Assembly (NCBI RefSeq): GCF_900108345.1
Contig: NZ_FNVV01000014.1
Location: 62,001 to 126,000, forward strand
Direction: 5' to 3'
Length of the DNA stretch: 64,000 nucleotides
Source of the DNA: Bacteroides ndongoniae
Lineage (GTDB): Bacteria; Bacteroidota; Bacteroidia; Bacteroidales; Bacteroidaceae
Part shown: positions 25,901-34,657 of the stretch, piece after piece
How the letters are laid out: every line of letters starts with the position of its first letter
Position numbering within the stretch: position 1 is the stretch's first letter
The notes under the pieces: model-generated
Told to the model about the DNA's origin: nothing
Databases searched by the model: none
The model's input: only the letters and a program-made list of their open reading frames with translations
Program-made: the position numbers and the translations under genes

Positions 25901-26345
25901 CGATTTGGAATTATTGTTACCTGCCGATTATGTGACAGGTAGTAGCGAACGTATGTTGCTCTATCGCGAATTGGACGGTCTGGTATTGGACAAAGACGTG
26001 GAGGCCTTCCGCTCACGTCTGGAAGACCGTTTCGGTCCAATTCCTCCTGAGACGCAGGAACTGCTCCGCATTGTTCCTTTACGTCGTCTGGCTGCCCGAC
26101 TTGGTGCGGAAAAGGTATTTTTAAAAGGAGGGCGTATGACTTTGTTCTTCGTCTCCATACCTGATAGTCCGTATTATCAGAGCCAGGCCTTTGGTAAGGT
26201 TATTTCTTACATGATGAAGTATACCCGTCGTTGCGATTTGCGCGAGCAGAACGGAAAACGCAGTATGCAGGTTAAAGACGTCACTTCGGTAGAGGAGGCT
26301 GTTCACGTATTGCAGGAAATGTTTGCCATGCAGATCGAGGAATAA
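22944..26345 (+). CDS. mfd: transcription-repair coupling factor
   Basis: An 1133-residue SF2 translocase that removes stalled RNA polymerase at DNA lesions and recruits UvrA. In order: UvrB-homology N-terminal region, the RNA polymerase-interacting domain with the conserved FTPGDYVVHTDHGVG start, a RecG-like helicase core with Walker A GDVGFGKTE near residue 592, the DEEQ box (IIDEEQKFGV), TATPIPRT, the motif VI segment (QMRGRVGRSNK), and a C-terminal TRCF domain. The start may be GTG 22941, ATG 22944 or ATG 22950. The stop is directly followed by the convergent AraC gene stop with no spacer. Confidence 0.97.
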   Translation: MTMTITELQQLYAAHPNVEGMIRLLKDSSVRHLYCNGLCASSASLFASTIVQQAECPFVFVLGDLEEAGYFYHDLVQILGSDDVLFFPSSFRRAIKYGQKDAANEILRTEVLSRLEKDGKHVCVVTYPDALAEKVVSRKDLDDKTLKLHVGEKVDMDFVREVLRNYGFEYVDYVYEPGQYAVRGSIIDVFSFSSEYPFRIDFFGDEVESIRTFEVETQLSKEKKENIVIVPDLSHNLEDGGNGGMVSLLDFLQADTVLAMRDFLWLRERIQNVHDESLTPQAIAAREAEENGAIRLDGKLIDGGEFTVRALDFRRMEFGNKPTGTPNAVLNFSTSAQPIFHKNFDLVAQSFKEYIANGYTIYICSDSTRQTDRIRAIFEDRGDNISFTAVERTLHEGFADNDLHLCVFTDHQLFDRFHKYNLKSDKARSGKVALSLKELNQFTPGDYVVHTDHGVGRFAGLVRIPNGDTTQEVMKLVYQNDDVVFVSIHSLHKVSKYKGKEGEAPRLNKLGTGAWEKLKDRTKTKIKDIARDLIKLYSQRREEKGFQFSPDSFLQRELEASFLYEDTPDQSKATAEVKADMESARPMDRLVCGDVGFGKTEVAIRAAFKAVADNKQVAVLVPTTVLAYQHFQTFKERLKELPCKVEYLSRARTSAQTRAVIKGLAAGEVNILIGTHRILGKDVKFKDLGLLIIDEEQKFGVSVKEKLRQLKVNVDTLTMTATPIPRTLQFSLMGTRDLSVIQTPPPNRYPVQTEVHTFNEEVITDAINFEMSRNGQVFFVNNRISNLVELKAMIERNIPDCRICIGHGQMEPAELEKIILDFVNYDYDVLIATTIIESGIDIPNANTIIINQAQNFGLSDLHQMRGRVGRSNKKAFCYLLAPPLSSLTPEAKRRLQAIENFSDLGSGIHIAMQDLDIRGAGNMLGAEQSGFIADLGYETYQKILTEAVRELKNEEFSDLMAEEQQAADGSGQITGEQFVDECQVESDLELLLPADYVTGSSERMLLYRELDGLVLDKDVEAFRSRLEDRFGPIPPETQELLRIVPLRRLAARLGAEKVFLKGGRMTLFFVSIPDSPYYQSQAFGKVISYMMKYTRRCDLREQNGKRSMQVKDVTSVEEAVHVLQEMFAMQIEE

Positions 26346-27242
26346 TCAGGGGAGGTCCGTGTGGTTCCTTCTCCGATATTCCATGGGAGACTTCTTTTTT
26401 TGCGCTTTGAAGAATTTGCAAAAAGAAGCCTGATCGGCAAAGTGTAGTTCTTCGGCAATCCGGCTGATAGGAATGCTGTCGTCATCGAGCATGTGCAAGG
26501 CATGCCCTAGAATTTCGTCACAAATGATGGTGTGCGGAGTCTTTCCGGTCATCTTTCGTACGGTACGTGTCAGATGCTTTACAGAAATGCATAAAGCATT
26601 GGCATAAAATTCTAGCTGATGTTCAGTTGCGAAATGAGTTGAAACCAATTTCATGAAGTTTAGTATGATAAGGTCCTGTTTGCTGATGTAGGAAGCAGAC
26701 TGTTCTACATTCTTTTCTTGTGCGAACATGATGTTTCCTAATTCAAGGCTAAAACTTTTGAAGTAAAGTTGTGCCAGTTCCTGTCGATAGTAATGAGTCT
26801 GTGTGCTGAGTGTGTCTTTCAGCAGACATAATTGGTTCTCAATAAGAGCATTATCCTGAGCAGAGAAAATACGGATGGGAATGGTCTGACGTTCGGTCAT
26901 TCGGTTTAGTGGACCTGGACGTAAGTTTTTTAGCGATTCGCAGGCAAATTCAAAGGTAATGAACAGGCACCATGCACGTAGGTCAGAGTTGAAGTTTGTC
27001 ATTTTCAGAGTCATGGTGTCTAAAATGTCGAGGTAGGCTGGTGCTTTCATTTCACACGACTGGTTCCCTAAAGATATGTTCACACTGCCGTTTGATACTA
27101 ATAGGAATATACGGCTATTTTCGATGAGACGATTCTCCAGCTTATAGAAGTTGGCAGGAGAAACTAAAAGTACCTGTCCGCTGATATAGCAGTCAGGCGA
27201 AAATAGCAGAGATAGTTCTTTTTGTGTCATTGTCTGTTTCAA
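26346..27242 (-). CDS. AraC-family transcriptional regulator
   Basis: A 298-residue regulator. The N-terminal part has a cupin-like sensor appearance (SFxxGSVNISLGNQSCEMKAP-type beta strands). The C-terminal 100 residues are the AraC double helix-turn-helix: LEFYANALCISVKHLTRTVR, then ISRIAEELHFADQASFCKFF, then the closing SPMEYRR. It diverges from the RND efflux operon with a 188-bp spacer, so it is the likely regulator of that operon. Its 3' end touches the mfd stop codon. Confidence 0.93.
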   Translation of the reverse strand: MKQTMTQKELSLLFSPDCYISGQVLLVSPANFYKLENRLIENSRIFLLVSNGSVNISLGNQSCEMKAPAYLDILDTMTLKMTNFNSDLRAWCLFITFEFACESLKNLRPGPLNRMTERQTIPIRIFSAQDNALIENQLCLLKDTLSTQTHYYRQELAQLYFKSFSLELGNIMFAQEKNVEQSASYISKQDLIILNFMKLVSTHFATEHQLEFYANALCISVKHLTRTVRKMTGKTPHTIICDEILGHALHMLDDDSIPISRIAEELHFADQASFCKFFKAQKKKSPMEYRRRNHTDLP

Positions 27243-27275
27243 AAGCGTTGGTTATGTTGCGAAAATACAGAAAAA

Positions 27276-27311
27276 TGTCTGTTAACGACAAATTTAGACG
27301 TCAAATAGACA
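27276..27311. promoter_or_regulatory. possible operator between AraC gene and efflux operon
   Basis: TGTCT at 27276 and AGACA at 27307 form outer arms. Inside lie GTTAACGAC and TAGACGTC, and the TAGAC word occurs twice, 11 bp apart (27295 and 27306), about one helical turn. Such spaced repeats are typical of AraC-type operators, but this is a weak signal. Confidence 0.3.
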
Positions 27312-27395
27312 TATGGATTCCTAACAAAATCTAATAAGGGGTGTTTTGGACAAATCTTTGTTCCAAATTGCCAAAAAGCTCGTTGATATTGCCTA

Positions 27396-27403
27396 TAATT
27401 TTG
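27396..27403 (+). promoter_or_regulatory. candidate -7 promoter element for the efflux operon
   Basis: TAATTTTG matches TAnnTTTG, 27 bp before the membrane fusion protein ATG at 27431. Confidence 0.5.
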
Positions 27404-27430
27404 CTCGAAAAATAACAAATTTGAGTAAAA

Positions 27431-28564
27431 ATGAAGGTGAAAAGAGTAATTTTATTAGGTGTATGTTGCATGACCGTTTTGTCGGGATGCCGGCAGAACT
27501 TACAGCAACAGGGAAAACAAGATTATCCGTTAATGACATTGAAACCCGAGGACAGAGAACTCTCTGTCAGCTATTCGGCTGTGATCGAAGGTAAGCAGGA
27601 TGTAGAGATTCGCCCGCAGGTTTCAGGAACCATTACACAGGTATTGGTGAAAGAAGGAGCACAAGTACACAAAGGGCAAGTATTGTTTGTTATTGATCAG
27701 GTACCTTACAAAGCAGCTTTACAAAAGGCAAAAGCGGCTGTAGCTACGGCACAGGCCAGTGAAGCCACTGCTAAACAGACGTTGGAAGGAAAACAGTTGT
27801 TGTTTAATGACAAAGTTATTTCAGACTTTGAGCTTCGTACGGCACAGAACGATTATCAAAGTGCCAAAGCACTGCTGGAACAGGCGCAGGCTGAGTTGAC
27901 AGATGCCGAAAACAATCTTTCTTATACAGAGGTAAAAAGTCCGGTTGACGGTTATGCGGGTATGACGTCCTACCGTATCGGTGCGTTGGTAAGCGCCTCC
28001 ATGAGCGACCCTTTGATTCGTGTATCGGACAATTCGGAAATGTACGTCTATTTCTCGCTAAGTGAAAAACAGGTTTTGAGTCTGACAGCACAATACGGTT
28101 CGTTGGACAGCACGTTGGCCTCATTTCCCGAAGTTTCTCTACAACTGAATGACGGTTCGGTGTACGAGCAGAAAGGAAAAGTAGATGTCATCAGTGGCAT
28201 TATCGACAAAACAACCGGAACAGTCAGTTTGAGGGCGGTATTCGATAATAAAGGCAAACGTCTGATGAGTGGTGGATCAGCCAGTGTGGTTATTCCTTAT
28301 GAGCGGAAGCAATGCATCGTTATCCCGCAGGGAGGAACATACGAAATACAGGATCGGATTTTTGCCTATAAAGTAGTAGACGGAAAAGCTGTTTCGACCC
28401 CGATTGAAGTATTCGAGATAAACGATGGAAAAGAATATATTGTAGAAAGCGGACTGAGCGAAGGCGATGTGATTGTGTCCGAGGGTGCCGGCTTGCTGAA
28501 GGACGGCACTGTAGTAAGTGCATCGGCTACGCCACAGGCAAACGAAACAAATATGGAGGGCTGA
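27431..28564 (+). CDS. RND efflux membrane fusion lipoprotein (AcrA-like)
   Basis: A 377-residue periplasmic adaptor anchored by a lipid (lipobox LSGC, Cys 20). It has the standard order: beta-barrel/lipoyl start (VEIRPQVSGTITQVLVKEGAQVHKGQ, broken by a hairpin of coiled coil from about 95 to 155), then the second lipoyl half (YTEVKSPVDGYAG), then the membrane-proximal domain. It links the inner-membrane pump to the outer-membrane channel encoded downstream. First gene of a three-gene operon, with the next ATG 4 bp after its stop. Confidence 0.95.
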   Translation: MKVKRVILLGVCCMTVLSGCRQNLQQQGKQDYPLMTLKPEDRELSVSYSAVIEGKQDVEIRPQVSGTITQVLVKEGAQVHKGQVLFVIDQVPYKAALQKAKAAVATAQASEATAKQTLEGKQLLFNDKVISDFELRTAQNDYQSAKALLEQAQAELTDAENNLSYTEVKSPVDGYAGMTSYRIGALVSASMSDPLIRVSDNSEMYVYFSLSEKQVLSLTAQYGSLDSTLASFPEVSLQLNDGSVYEQKGKVDVISGIIDKTTGTVSLRAVFDNKGKRLMSGGSASVVIPYERKQCIVIPQGGTYEIQDRIFAYKVVDGKAVSTPIEVFEINDGKEYIVESGLSEGDVIVSEGAGLLKDGTVVSASATPQANETNMEG

Positions 28565-28568
28565 CATA

Positions 28569-31500
28569 ATGAAACTACAGCATTTTATAGACCGGCCGAT
28601 TCTCTCCATGGTGATTTCGGTCGTAATTCTGGTGGCCGGACTTATCGGACTCTATGCCTTGTCGGTTGAACAATATCCGGATATTGCTCCACCTACTATC
28701 CGTGTATCTACTACATATAGTGGTGCCAATGCCGAAGCTGTGCAGAAGAGTGTGATCGTACCTCTGGAAGAAGCCATCAACGGCGTTGAGAACATGACTT
28801 ATATGACTTCTACAGCCAGCAATACGGGTAGTGCTGAAATTACAGTCTACTTCAAGCAGGGAAGCGATCCGGATATGGCGGCTGTCAACGTGCAGAACAA
28901 AGTTTCTACTGCCACTTCTTTGTTGCCGGCCGAAGTAACCAAAGTAGGCGTAACTACCATGAAGCGTCAGAGCAGTATGCTGAAAATCTTTGGTTTGTAT
29001 AGCCCGAACGGGACGTATGACGAAACTTTCCTGACTAATTATCTGAGTATAAACGTTAAACCGCAGTTGCAGCGTATCTCGGGTGTAGGCGAAGTAAACG
29101 TGATGGGTGGTGACTATGCCATGCGTATCTGGCTGAAACCTGAAGTGATGGCTCAGTATGAGTTGGAACCAAGCGATGTGGAGTCTGCCTTGTCCAGTCA
29201 GAACATTGAAGCTTCGACCGGTTCTATCGGCGAGGATTCCAAGAATGTCTACCAGTATACATTGAAGTATCGTGGACGTCTGGAGAAGGAACAAGAATTC
29301 GAAGAGATTGTCATTAAGGCACTGGACGACGGTCGGGTACTGAAACTGAAAGACATTGCTACCGTAGAACTGGGTGCACAGAGTTATTCGTATACCGGTA
29401 GTGTAAACGGAGCTCCGGGCAGTACGTGTATGATCAATCAGACGGCCGGAACCAATGCCAATGAGATCATCATGGAGATAGACAAGTTTCTGGAAGAACT
29501 GAAAGAAACGTTGCCCGAAGACGTGGAAGTTGTGGAACTGATGAGTACCAAGAATTTCCTTGATGCTTCTATCAACGAAGTAATCAAGACTTTGATTGAA
29601 GCTATCATACTGGTTGTGTTGGTTGTATATGTCTTCCTCCAGAATCCGCGTTCTACGCTGATCCCTACCGTCAGTATCTTTGTCTCGCTGATAGGTACGT
29701 TTGCGGTGCTTTACATAGCAGGATTCAGTATCAATCTGCTTACGCTGTTTGCATTGGTGTTGGCCATCGGTACGATTGTCGACGACGCCATCATTGTGGT
29801 CGAAGCTGTGCAGGTAAGGTTCGACGAGGGTTACCGTTCGCCATACAGAGCCTCTATCGATGCCATGAGTGGCATTTCTTCGGCTATCGTTACTTCGACT
29901 CTGGTGTTTATGGCAGTGTTTGTTCCGGTGTCGTTTATGGGTGGTACGTCAGGAGTGTTCTATACTCAGTTCGGTATCACGATGGCTGTGGCGGTAGGTA
30001 TTTCGGCCATCAATGCCTTGACGCTTTCGCCTGCCCTTTGTGCTTTGATTCTTCGTCCGAACGAAATTCTGGTCGACGGTAAGAAACCGGAATTCTCGAC
30101 CCGCTTCCGTCTGGCATTCGATTCGGCTTTCAAGCGCATTGTGTTGAAATATAAATCCGGAGCCAAATTCTTTATTAAAAGAAAATGGCTGGCATGGACT
30201 TCATTTGCGGCTGCGGTCCTGTTATTGTTCTATTTTATGGGAACGACCAAGACCAGTCTGGTACCTTCGGAGGATACCGGCTCTATATTTGTCAGCTTGG
30301 ATGCTCCTGCAGGAAGTACGTTGGCCGAGACGGCAAGTATTATGGAAAAGGTGGAGAAAGAGTTGAAGGAAATTCCGCAGATAGCGAACTTCAACAAGGT
30401 GGCAGGTTTTGGAATGGGTTCGGGTAGCGGTGCTTCGCATGGTATGTTTATTGTGAAGCTGAAGCACTGGGACGAACGCCCGGGTAAGGAGAATAGTGTA
30501 GATGCTATTTCGGCTGAAATCTATCGGCGTACGGCTCACATAAAGAATGCGAATATCTTTGTGTTCTCGCCGCCAATGATTTCAGGTTACGGAACGGGTA
30601 ACAGTTTCGAACTGTATTTGCAGGACCGTTCGGGTAAGGGTATTGATGCTTTGAGCCAGGTAACAGATAATTTCCTGCTAGAACTGAACAAACGTCCGGA
30701 AATCCAGATGGCTTATACTTCTTTCAGTGCACGCTTCCCGCAATATCGTGTCGACGTGGATGAGGCACAATGTCAGCGGGCCGGTATTACAACAGAACAC
30801 GTCCTGTCCGTTCTGTCTGGCTATTTCGGTAGCATTTATGCTTCCAATTTCAATCGTTTCACGAAGCTGTACAGGGTTATCATACAGGCACCGTCGGACA
30901 GCCGTAAGACGATGCAGTCGCTCGACAATATTTATGTGAAGACATCGGATGGCATGGCACCGGTCAGCCAGTTTGTGACGCTGACCAAGACATACGGTGC
31001 CGAGTCGCTGACGCGTTTCAACATGTTCTCGTCTATCAATGTACAGGGTATGCCTGCCAGTGGATACAGTTCGGGCGATGTCATCAATGCGGTGAAAGAA
31101 GTGGCTGCGCAGACGCTTCCTACAGGTTACGGTTACGAGTTTTCGGGCATGACACGCGAGGAAGAGCAGATGGCCAACTCGCACGACACGGTCATCATCT
31201 ATGGTGTCTGCATTCTGTTCATCTATCTGATACTTTGTGCTCTGTACGAAAGTCTGTTTATCCCGATGGCTGTTATTCTGTCCGTACCTTTCGGACTGAT
31301 GGGAAGTTTCCTGTTCGCCCGCCTGTGGGGGATTGAGAACAACATCTATTTGCAGACAGGGTTGATTATGCTGATCGGACTCTTGTCGAAGACAGCTATC
31401 CTGCTGACCGAATATGCTACCGAGCGGCGTAAGGAAGGCATGTCGCTGTCGCAGGCTGCCATCTCGGCTGCCGGTGTACGTTTGAGGCCTATCCTGATGA

Positions 31501-31709
31501 CGGCACTGACCATGATATTCGGTCTGCTTCCGCTGATGTTTGCTTCGGGTGTAGGAGCCAATGGTAATACTTCGCTGGGCGTAGGTGTCGTAGGAGGCAT
31601 GCTGATAGGTACGGTAGCGCTGTTGTTTGTAACACCTGCTTTTTTCATTACTTTCCAGTATTTGGAAGAACGGGTTATGGGTAAACGAAAAGAAGACAGA
31701 AAATTATGA
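28569..31709 (+). CDS. RND multidrug efflux transporter (AcrB-like, HAE-1)
   Basis: A 1046-residue proton-driven pump, matching the usual length of AcrB relatives. The ATG at 28569 (MKLQHFIDRPILSMV) is chosen over the longer frame from 28518, because it gives the conserved FIDRPI N-terminus and avoids overlap with the adaptor gene. Twelve membrane helices are expected. The proton-relay Asp pair is in GTIVDDAIIVVEA, and the two large periplasmic loops follow helices 1 and 7. It probably exports amphipathic compounds such as bile salts, dyes or antibiotics; the actual substrate cannot be read from sequence. Confidence 0.96.
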   Translation: MKLQHFIDRPILSMVISVVILVAGLIGLYALSVEQYPDIAPPTIRVSTTYSGANAEAVQKSVIVPLEEAINGVENMTYMTSTASNTGSAEITVYFKQGSDPDMAAVNVQNKVSTATSLLPAEVTKVGVTTMKRQSSMLKIFGLYSPNGTYDETFLTNYLSINVKPQLQRISGVGEVNVMGGDYAMRIWLKPEVMAQYELEPSDVESALSSQNIEASTGSIGEDSKNVYQYTLKYRGRLEKEQEFEEIVIKALDDGRVLKLKDIATVELGAQSYSYTGSVNGAPGSTCMINQTAGTNANEIIMEIDKFLEELKETLPEDVEVVELMSTKNFLDASINEVIKTLIEAIILVVLVVYVFLQNPRSTLIPTVSIFVSLIGTFAVLYIAGFSINLLTLFALVLAIGTIVDDAIIVVEAVQVRFDEGYRSPYRASIDAMSGISSAIVTSTLVFMAVFVPVSFMGGTSGVFYTQFGITMAVAVGISAINALTLSPALCALILRPNEILVDGKKPEFSTRFRLAFDSAFKRIVLKYKSGAKFFIKRKWLAWTSFAAAVLLLFYFMGTTKTSLVPSEDTGSIFVSLDAPAGSTLAETASIMEKVEKELKEIPQIANFNKVAGFGMGSGSGASHGMFIVKLKHWDERPGKENSVDAISAEIYRRTAHIKNANIFVFSPPMISGYGTGNSFELYLQDRSGKGIDALSQVTDNFLLELNKRPEIQMAYTSFSARFPQYRVDVDEAQCQRAGITTEHVLSVLSGYFGSIYASNFNRFTKLYRVIIQAPSDSRKTMQSLDNIYVKTSDGMAPVSQFVTLTKTYGAESLTRFNMFSSINVQGMPASGYSSGDVINAVKEVAAQTLPTGYGYEFSGMTREEEQMANSHDTVIIYGVCILFIYLILCALYESLFIPMAVILSVPFGLMGSFLFARLWGIENNIYLQTGLIMLIGLLSKTAILLTEYATERRKEGMSLSQAAISAAGVRLRPILMTALTMIFGLLPLMFASGVGANGNTSLGVGVVGGMLIGTVALLFVTPAFFITFQYLEERVMGKRKEDRKL

Positions 31710-33079
31710 AAAAGATAGTTTATATAATAATGTGTATGGCAATGCTGAGCAGTTGCCACATTTACCGCAATTACCAACGTCCCGACAACCTGCCGGTAGA
31801 CAGCCTGTTCAGGGATGTTGATATGGCGGCCGGAGAAGATTCCGTCAGTTTCGGTGATCTGCCTTGGCAGGAGGTTTTTCAGGATCCTCTGTTGCAGGAG
31901 CTGATACGTTTCGGGTTGAAAAACAATACAGATATGCAGACCGCATGGTTGCGCTTAGACCAGGCAAAGGCACAACTCAGAGCTGCCAACCTGTCGTTCT
32001 TGCCTTCGCTTACTTTGTCACCTCAAGGCACACTGACTAGCAGCGATGGAGGCAAGGCGGTGAAAACGTACGAGCTGCCTGTCCAGGCAAGTTGGGAAGT
32101 AGACCTGTTTGGCAACCTGCGCAATGCCCGGAAAGGCACTCAGGCCACTTTGTTTCAGCAGCAGGCCTATCAGCAAGCAGTCCGCTCCGATCTGATTGCT
32201 ACCATTGCCAATGATTATTATTCGCTTCTGATGCTGGACGAGCAGATAGCCATCAGCTCGTCTACGCTGGAAGTGTGGAAAGAACAGGTACGTCTGCTCG
32301 AATCCAAATTGAAAGTCGGTGAGGAGACTGAGAATGCCGTTACGCAGGCACGTGCCAGCTTGTACGAGCTGGAGGCTACCCACAACGATTTGCTTCGTCA
32401 GCAGCGCGAAGCCGAGAATACGCTTTGCACTTTGCTGGGTATTACTTCGCGCACCATCGAACGGAGCTCGCTGAAGGAACAGCAGTTCCCCGATACGTTT
32501 CAGACGGGTGTGCCTCTGCGGTTGCTGTCCAGACGCCCCGATGTCGTGCAGGCGGAGATGACGTTGGCCAATGCGTATTACACGACCAACCAGTCGCGTT
32601 CGGCTTTCTATCCTAATCTGACACTTTCGGGTAGTGTCGGTTGGACCAATTCTTTAGGTCAGGCAGTGACCAATCCGGGTGGTTGGATTCTGTCGGCCGT
32701 GGCATCGTTGACTCAACCCATCTTCAACCGTGGCAAGCTGATTTCCAATCTGCGTGTCTCCAAGGACGAAGAACAAATAGCTTTGCTTAATTACAAACAG
32801 ACATTGCTCGATGCCGGACAGGAAGTGAACGATGCTTTGTATGCTGTAAGTTCGGCACAGCGCAGTCTGGAGAGTCATCAGAAGCAATGCCGCGAATTGG
32901 AACGCACCGTGCAGACTGCCGAAGCTTTGTATCGGACGGGCAATGCCACTTATCTGGAATTGCTGACGGCGCGTCAGTCGCTATTGAGTGCACGTCTGAA
33001 TGTTGTTTCGGACAGTTTTTCCCAGTGTCAGTATATGATCAGTCTGTACAATGCATTGGGAGGCGGGGCGACTGACTGA
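31706..33079 (+). CDS. outer-membrane efflux lipoprotein (TolC/OprM-like)
   Basis: A 457-residue outer-membrane factor with a lipobox (MLSSC, Cys 17) and two OEP repeats. Each has long helices (residues of about 60-210 and 270-440), with conserved turns such as LRLLSRRPDVVQAE and YRTGNATYLELLTARQSLL. It overlaps the pump gene by 4 bp (ATGA), so the three efflux genes are translationally coupled. A good terminator follows at 33204. Confidence 0.95.
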   Translation: MKKIVYIIMCMAMLSSCHIYRNYQRPDNLPVDSLFRDVDMAAGEDSVSFGDLPWQEVFQDPLLQELIRFGLKNNTDMQTAWLRLDQAKAQLRAANLSFLPSLTLSPQGTLTSSDGGKAVKTYELPVQASWEVDLFGNLRNARKGTQATLFQQQAYQQAVRSDLIATIANDYYSLLMLDEQIAISSSTLEVWKEQVRLLESKLKVGEETENAVTQARASLYELEATHNDLLRQQREAENTLCTLLGITSRTIERSSLKEQQFPDTFQTGVPLRLLSRRPDVVQAEMTLANAYYTTNQSRSAFYPNLTLSGSVGWTNSLGQAVTNPGGWILSAVASLTQPIFNRGKLISNLRVSKDEEQIALLNYKQTLLDAGQEVNDALYAVSSAQRSLESHQKQCRELERTVQTAEALYRTGNATYLELLTARQSLLSARLNVVSDSFSQCQYMISLYNALGGGATD

Positions 33080-33203
33080 TAGATAGATGTTTTTTTGCGA
33101 TTTGATAGATGTTTAGTTGCCCATGCAGTAGCCAGATTCGGTCTACTCTCTTCTTCATTATACCTCTAATAATATAAAAGAATCACTACTGGTATGGGTT
33201 TTG

Positions 33204-33238
33204 AGAGGGATATGTCGTGAAGACACATCCCTCTTTTT
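33204..33238 (+). terminator. rho-independent terminator of the efflux operon
   Basis: AGAGGGATATGTC (33204-33216) pairs with GACACATCCCTCT (33222-33234) with one mismatch and a 5-nt loop; a T-run follows. Confidence 0.88.
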
Positions 33239-33278
33239 CTATCAGTACCGATCAGGTAATCTGTCTGATGAATGAATC

Positions 33279-33320
33279 GTACTTGCATGGCTTGCGAGTC
33301 GTGTAAGTATGGCTTGTGGT
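33279..33320. repeat. TTGCATGGCTTGCGAGTCGTGT-type repeat units
   Basis: About two units of a degenerate 22-bp motif (TTGCATGGCTTGCGAGTCG, then AAGTATGGCTTGTGG). The same motif occurs in a longer array at 42536-42710. It lies between the efflux terminator and the CCCAGTTAGG units upstream of fucR. Confidence 0.6.
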
Positions 33321-33346
33321 GAAACGACTTAAGGGCTCTGTTTTTT

Positions 33347-33402
33347 CCCCAGTTAGGAAAAAATTATTCTCCAGTTAGGAAAATATTTTTTCCTAACTAT
33401 GC
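33347..33402. repeat. CCCAGTTAGGAAAAAAT dispersed repeat units
   Basis: Two direct units (CCCAGTTAGGAAAAAATT at 33348 and TCCAGTTAGGAAAATATT at 33371) and one inverted unit (TTTTTTCCTAACTATG near 33388). The direct and inverted units can pair as a hairpin. The same family is found at 12820-12866 and 41178-41263. With the element at 33279 it fills most of the gap upstream of fucR. Confidence 0.8.
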
Positions 33403-33585
33403 AAAAAAGTCCTATTGCTATCGTTGACTGCATTTGCCGAAAACATTGCGCCAATCTGGCTTTTTTATGTGAATATGTTGTATAACACCATCCTGAGTCT
33501 CGTTTTCTTTGCAAAAAATACTTTCCTTTGTATCAGTATAGTTCAGCACAGCTGTAATGCCTGTGCTTTAAGTAGAAAAAACACC

Positions 33586-34569
33586 GTGGAAAGCAACACA
33601 TTCGGACAACAGTCAAGTAAAGTAACGCAGCTGGCCGATCGTATCAGTCAGGCTATTTCGATGCGTGAGTTTTTGGAAGGAGACTCTTTGCCTTCCATCA
33701 ACGAACTGAGCCGTCGGTATGGGGTTTCGCGTGATACTGTATTCAAGGCTTTCCAGGATTTAAGGGAACGGGGACTGATTGACTCAACGCCCCGCAAAGG
33801 TTATTTTGTTACGAGTCAGGTTACAAACGTATTGCTTTTGCTCGACCAATATACACCTTTTAAAGAAACGCTGTACAACAGTTTTGTGAGTCATCTTCCA
33901 CTCAATTATAAAGTAGATTTGTTGTTTCATCAGTACAACGAGCACCTCTTCAATACCATTGTCCGTGAATCTGTGGGCAAGTACAACAAGTATGTAGTGA
34001 TGAACTTCGACAACGAGAAGTTCAGTAAGGCATTGCATAAAATCAATCCCGCCAGGCTGTTATTGCTCGATTTCGGTAAGTTCGATAAAGCAAAGTACTC
34101 GTATGTTTGCCAGGATTTTGACGAATCGTTCTATCGTGCATTGGAGAGTCTGAAAGACCGGTTGACCCGTTACCGGAAATTTGTCTTTTTGTTTCCGCGT
34201 ACGCTGAAACATCCGCAGAGCAGCAAGGATTACTTTGTGCGTTTTTGTCAGGCAAACCGTTTGGAGTGCACGATCGAAGACGATGTAGACAATCTGCAGG
34301 TTGAAGCGCAAACGGCTTATTTGGCCATCAAACAACAGGATGTGGTTAAGGTAGTGAAGCAGGGCAGGCTAGAGGGATTGAAGTGTGGAAAGGACTTCGG
34401 ACTGCTGGCCTATAACGATGTTCCTTCGTACGAAGTAATCGACGAAGGAATTACTGCACTGACCATCGACTGGCATAAGATGGGCGATGAGGTGGCACAT
34501 TTTGTTCTCAATAACACGACAGTGCAGGAGTACCTCCCGACGGAGGTAAGGCTGCGATGTTCCTTATAA
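33586..34569 (+). CDS. fucR: GntR-family fucose operon regulator
   Basis: A regulator with an N-terminal GntR winged helix-turn-helix (SINELSRRYGVSRDTVFKAFQDLRERG...TPRKGYFV) and a C-terminal periplasmic-binding-protein-like sensor domain. The open frame extends back to 33415, but those residues look like random intergenic translation. A GTG at 33586 gives about 327 residues with the DNA-binding domain near the N-terminus and is the preferred start. It sits directly upstream of fucI, matching the B. thetaiotaomicron arrangement where a GntR-type FucR governs fucI-fucA-fucK in response to fucose. The symbol rests on that context. Confidence 0.88.
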   Translation: MESNTFGQQSSKVTQLADRISQAISMREFLEGDSLPSINELSRRYGVSRDTVFKAFQDLRERGLIDSTPRKGYFVTSQVTNVLLLLDQYTPFKETLYNSFVSHLPLNYKVDLLFHQYNEHLFNTIVRESVGKYNKYVVMNFDNEKFSKALHKINPARLLLLDFGKFDKAKYSYVCQDFDESFYRALESLKDRLTRYRKFVFLFPRTLKHPQSSKDYFVRFCQANRLECTIEDDVDNLQVEAQTAYLAIKQQDVVKVVKQGRLEGLKCGKDFGLLAYNDVPSYEVIDEGITALTIDWHKMGDEVAHFVLNNTTVQEYLPTEVRLRCSL

Positions 34570-34657
34570 TTTTTTTATCCGGGAATCAGCACAGATCAGT
34601 ATAGATAATCTTTAATAAAATACATATTAATTTATTCTACTCATTATAATCAGAATT

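Noticed and set aside
33415..33585. N-terminal extension of FucR
   Set aside because: It would start in intergenic AT-rich sequence next to the CCCAGTTAGG repeat and adds residues with no GntR-family character; a GTG at 33586 fits better.
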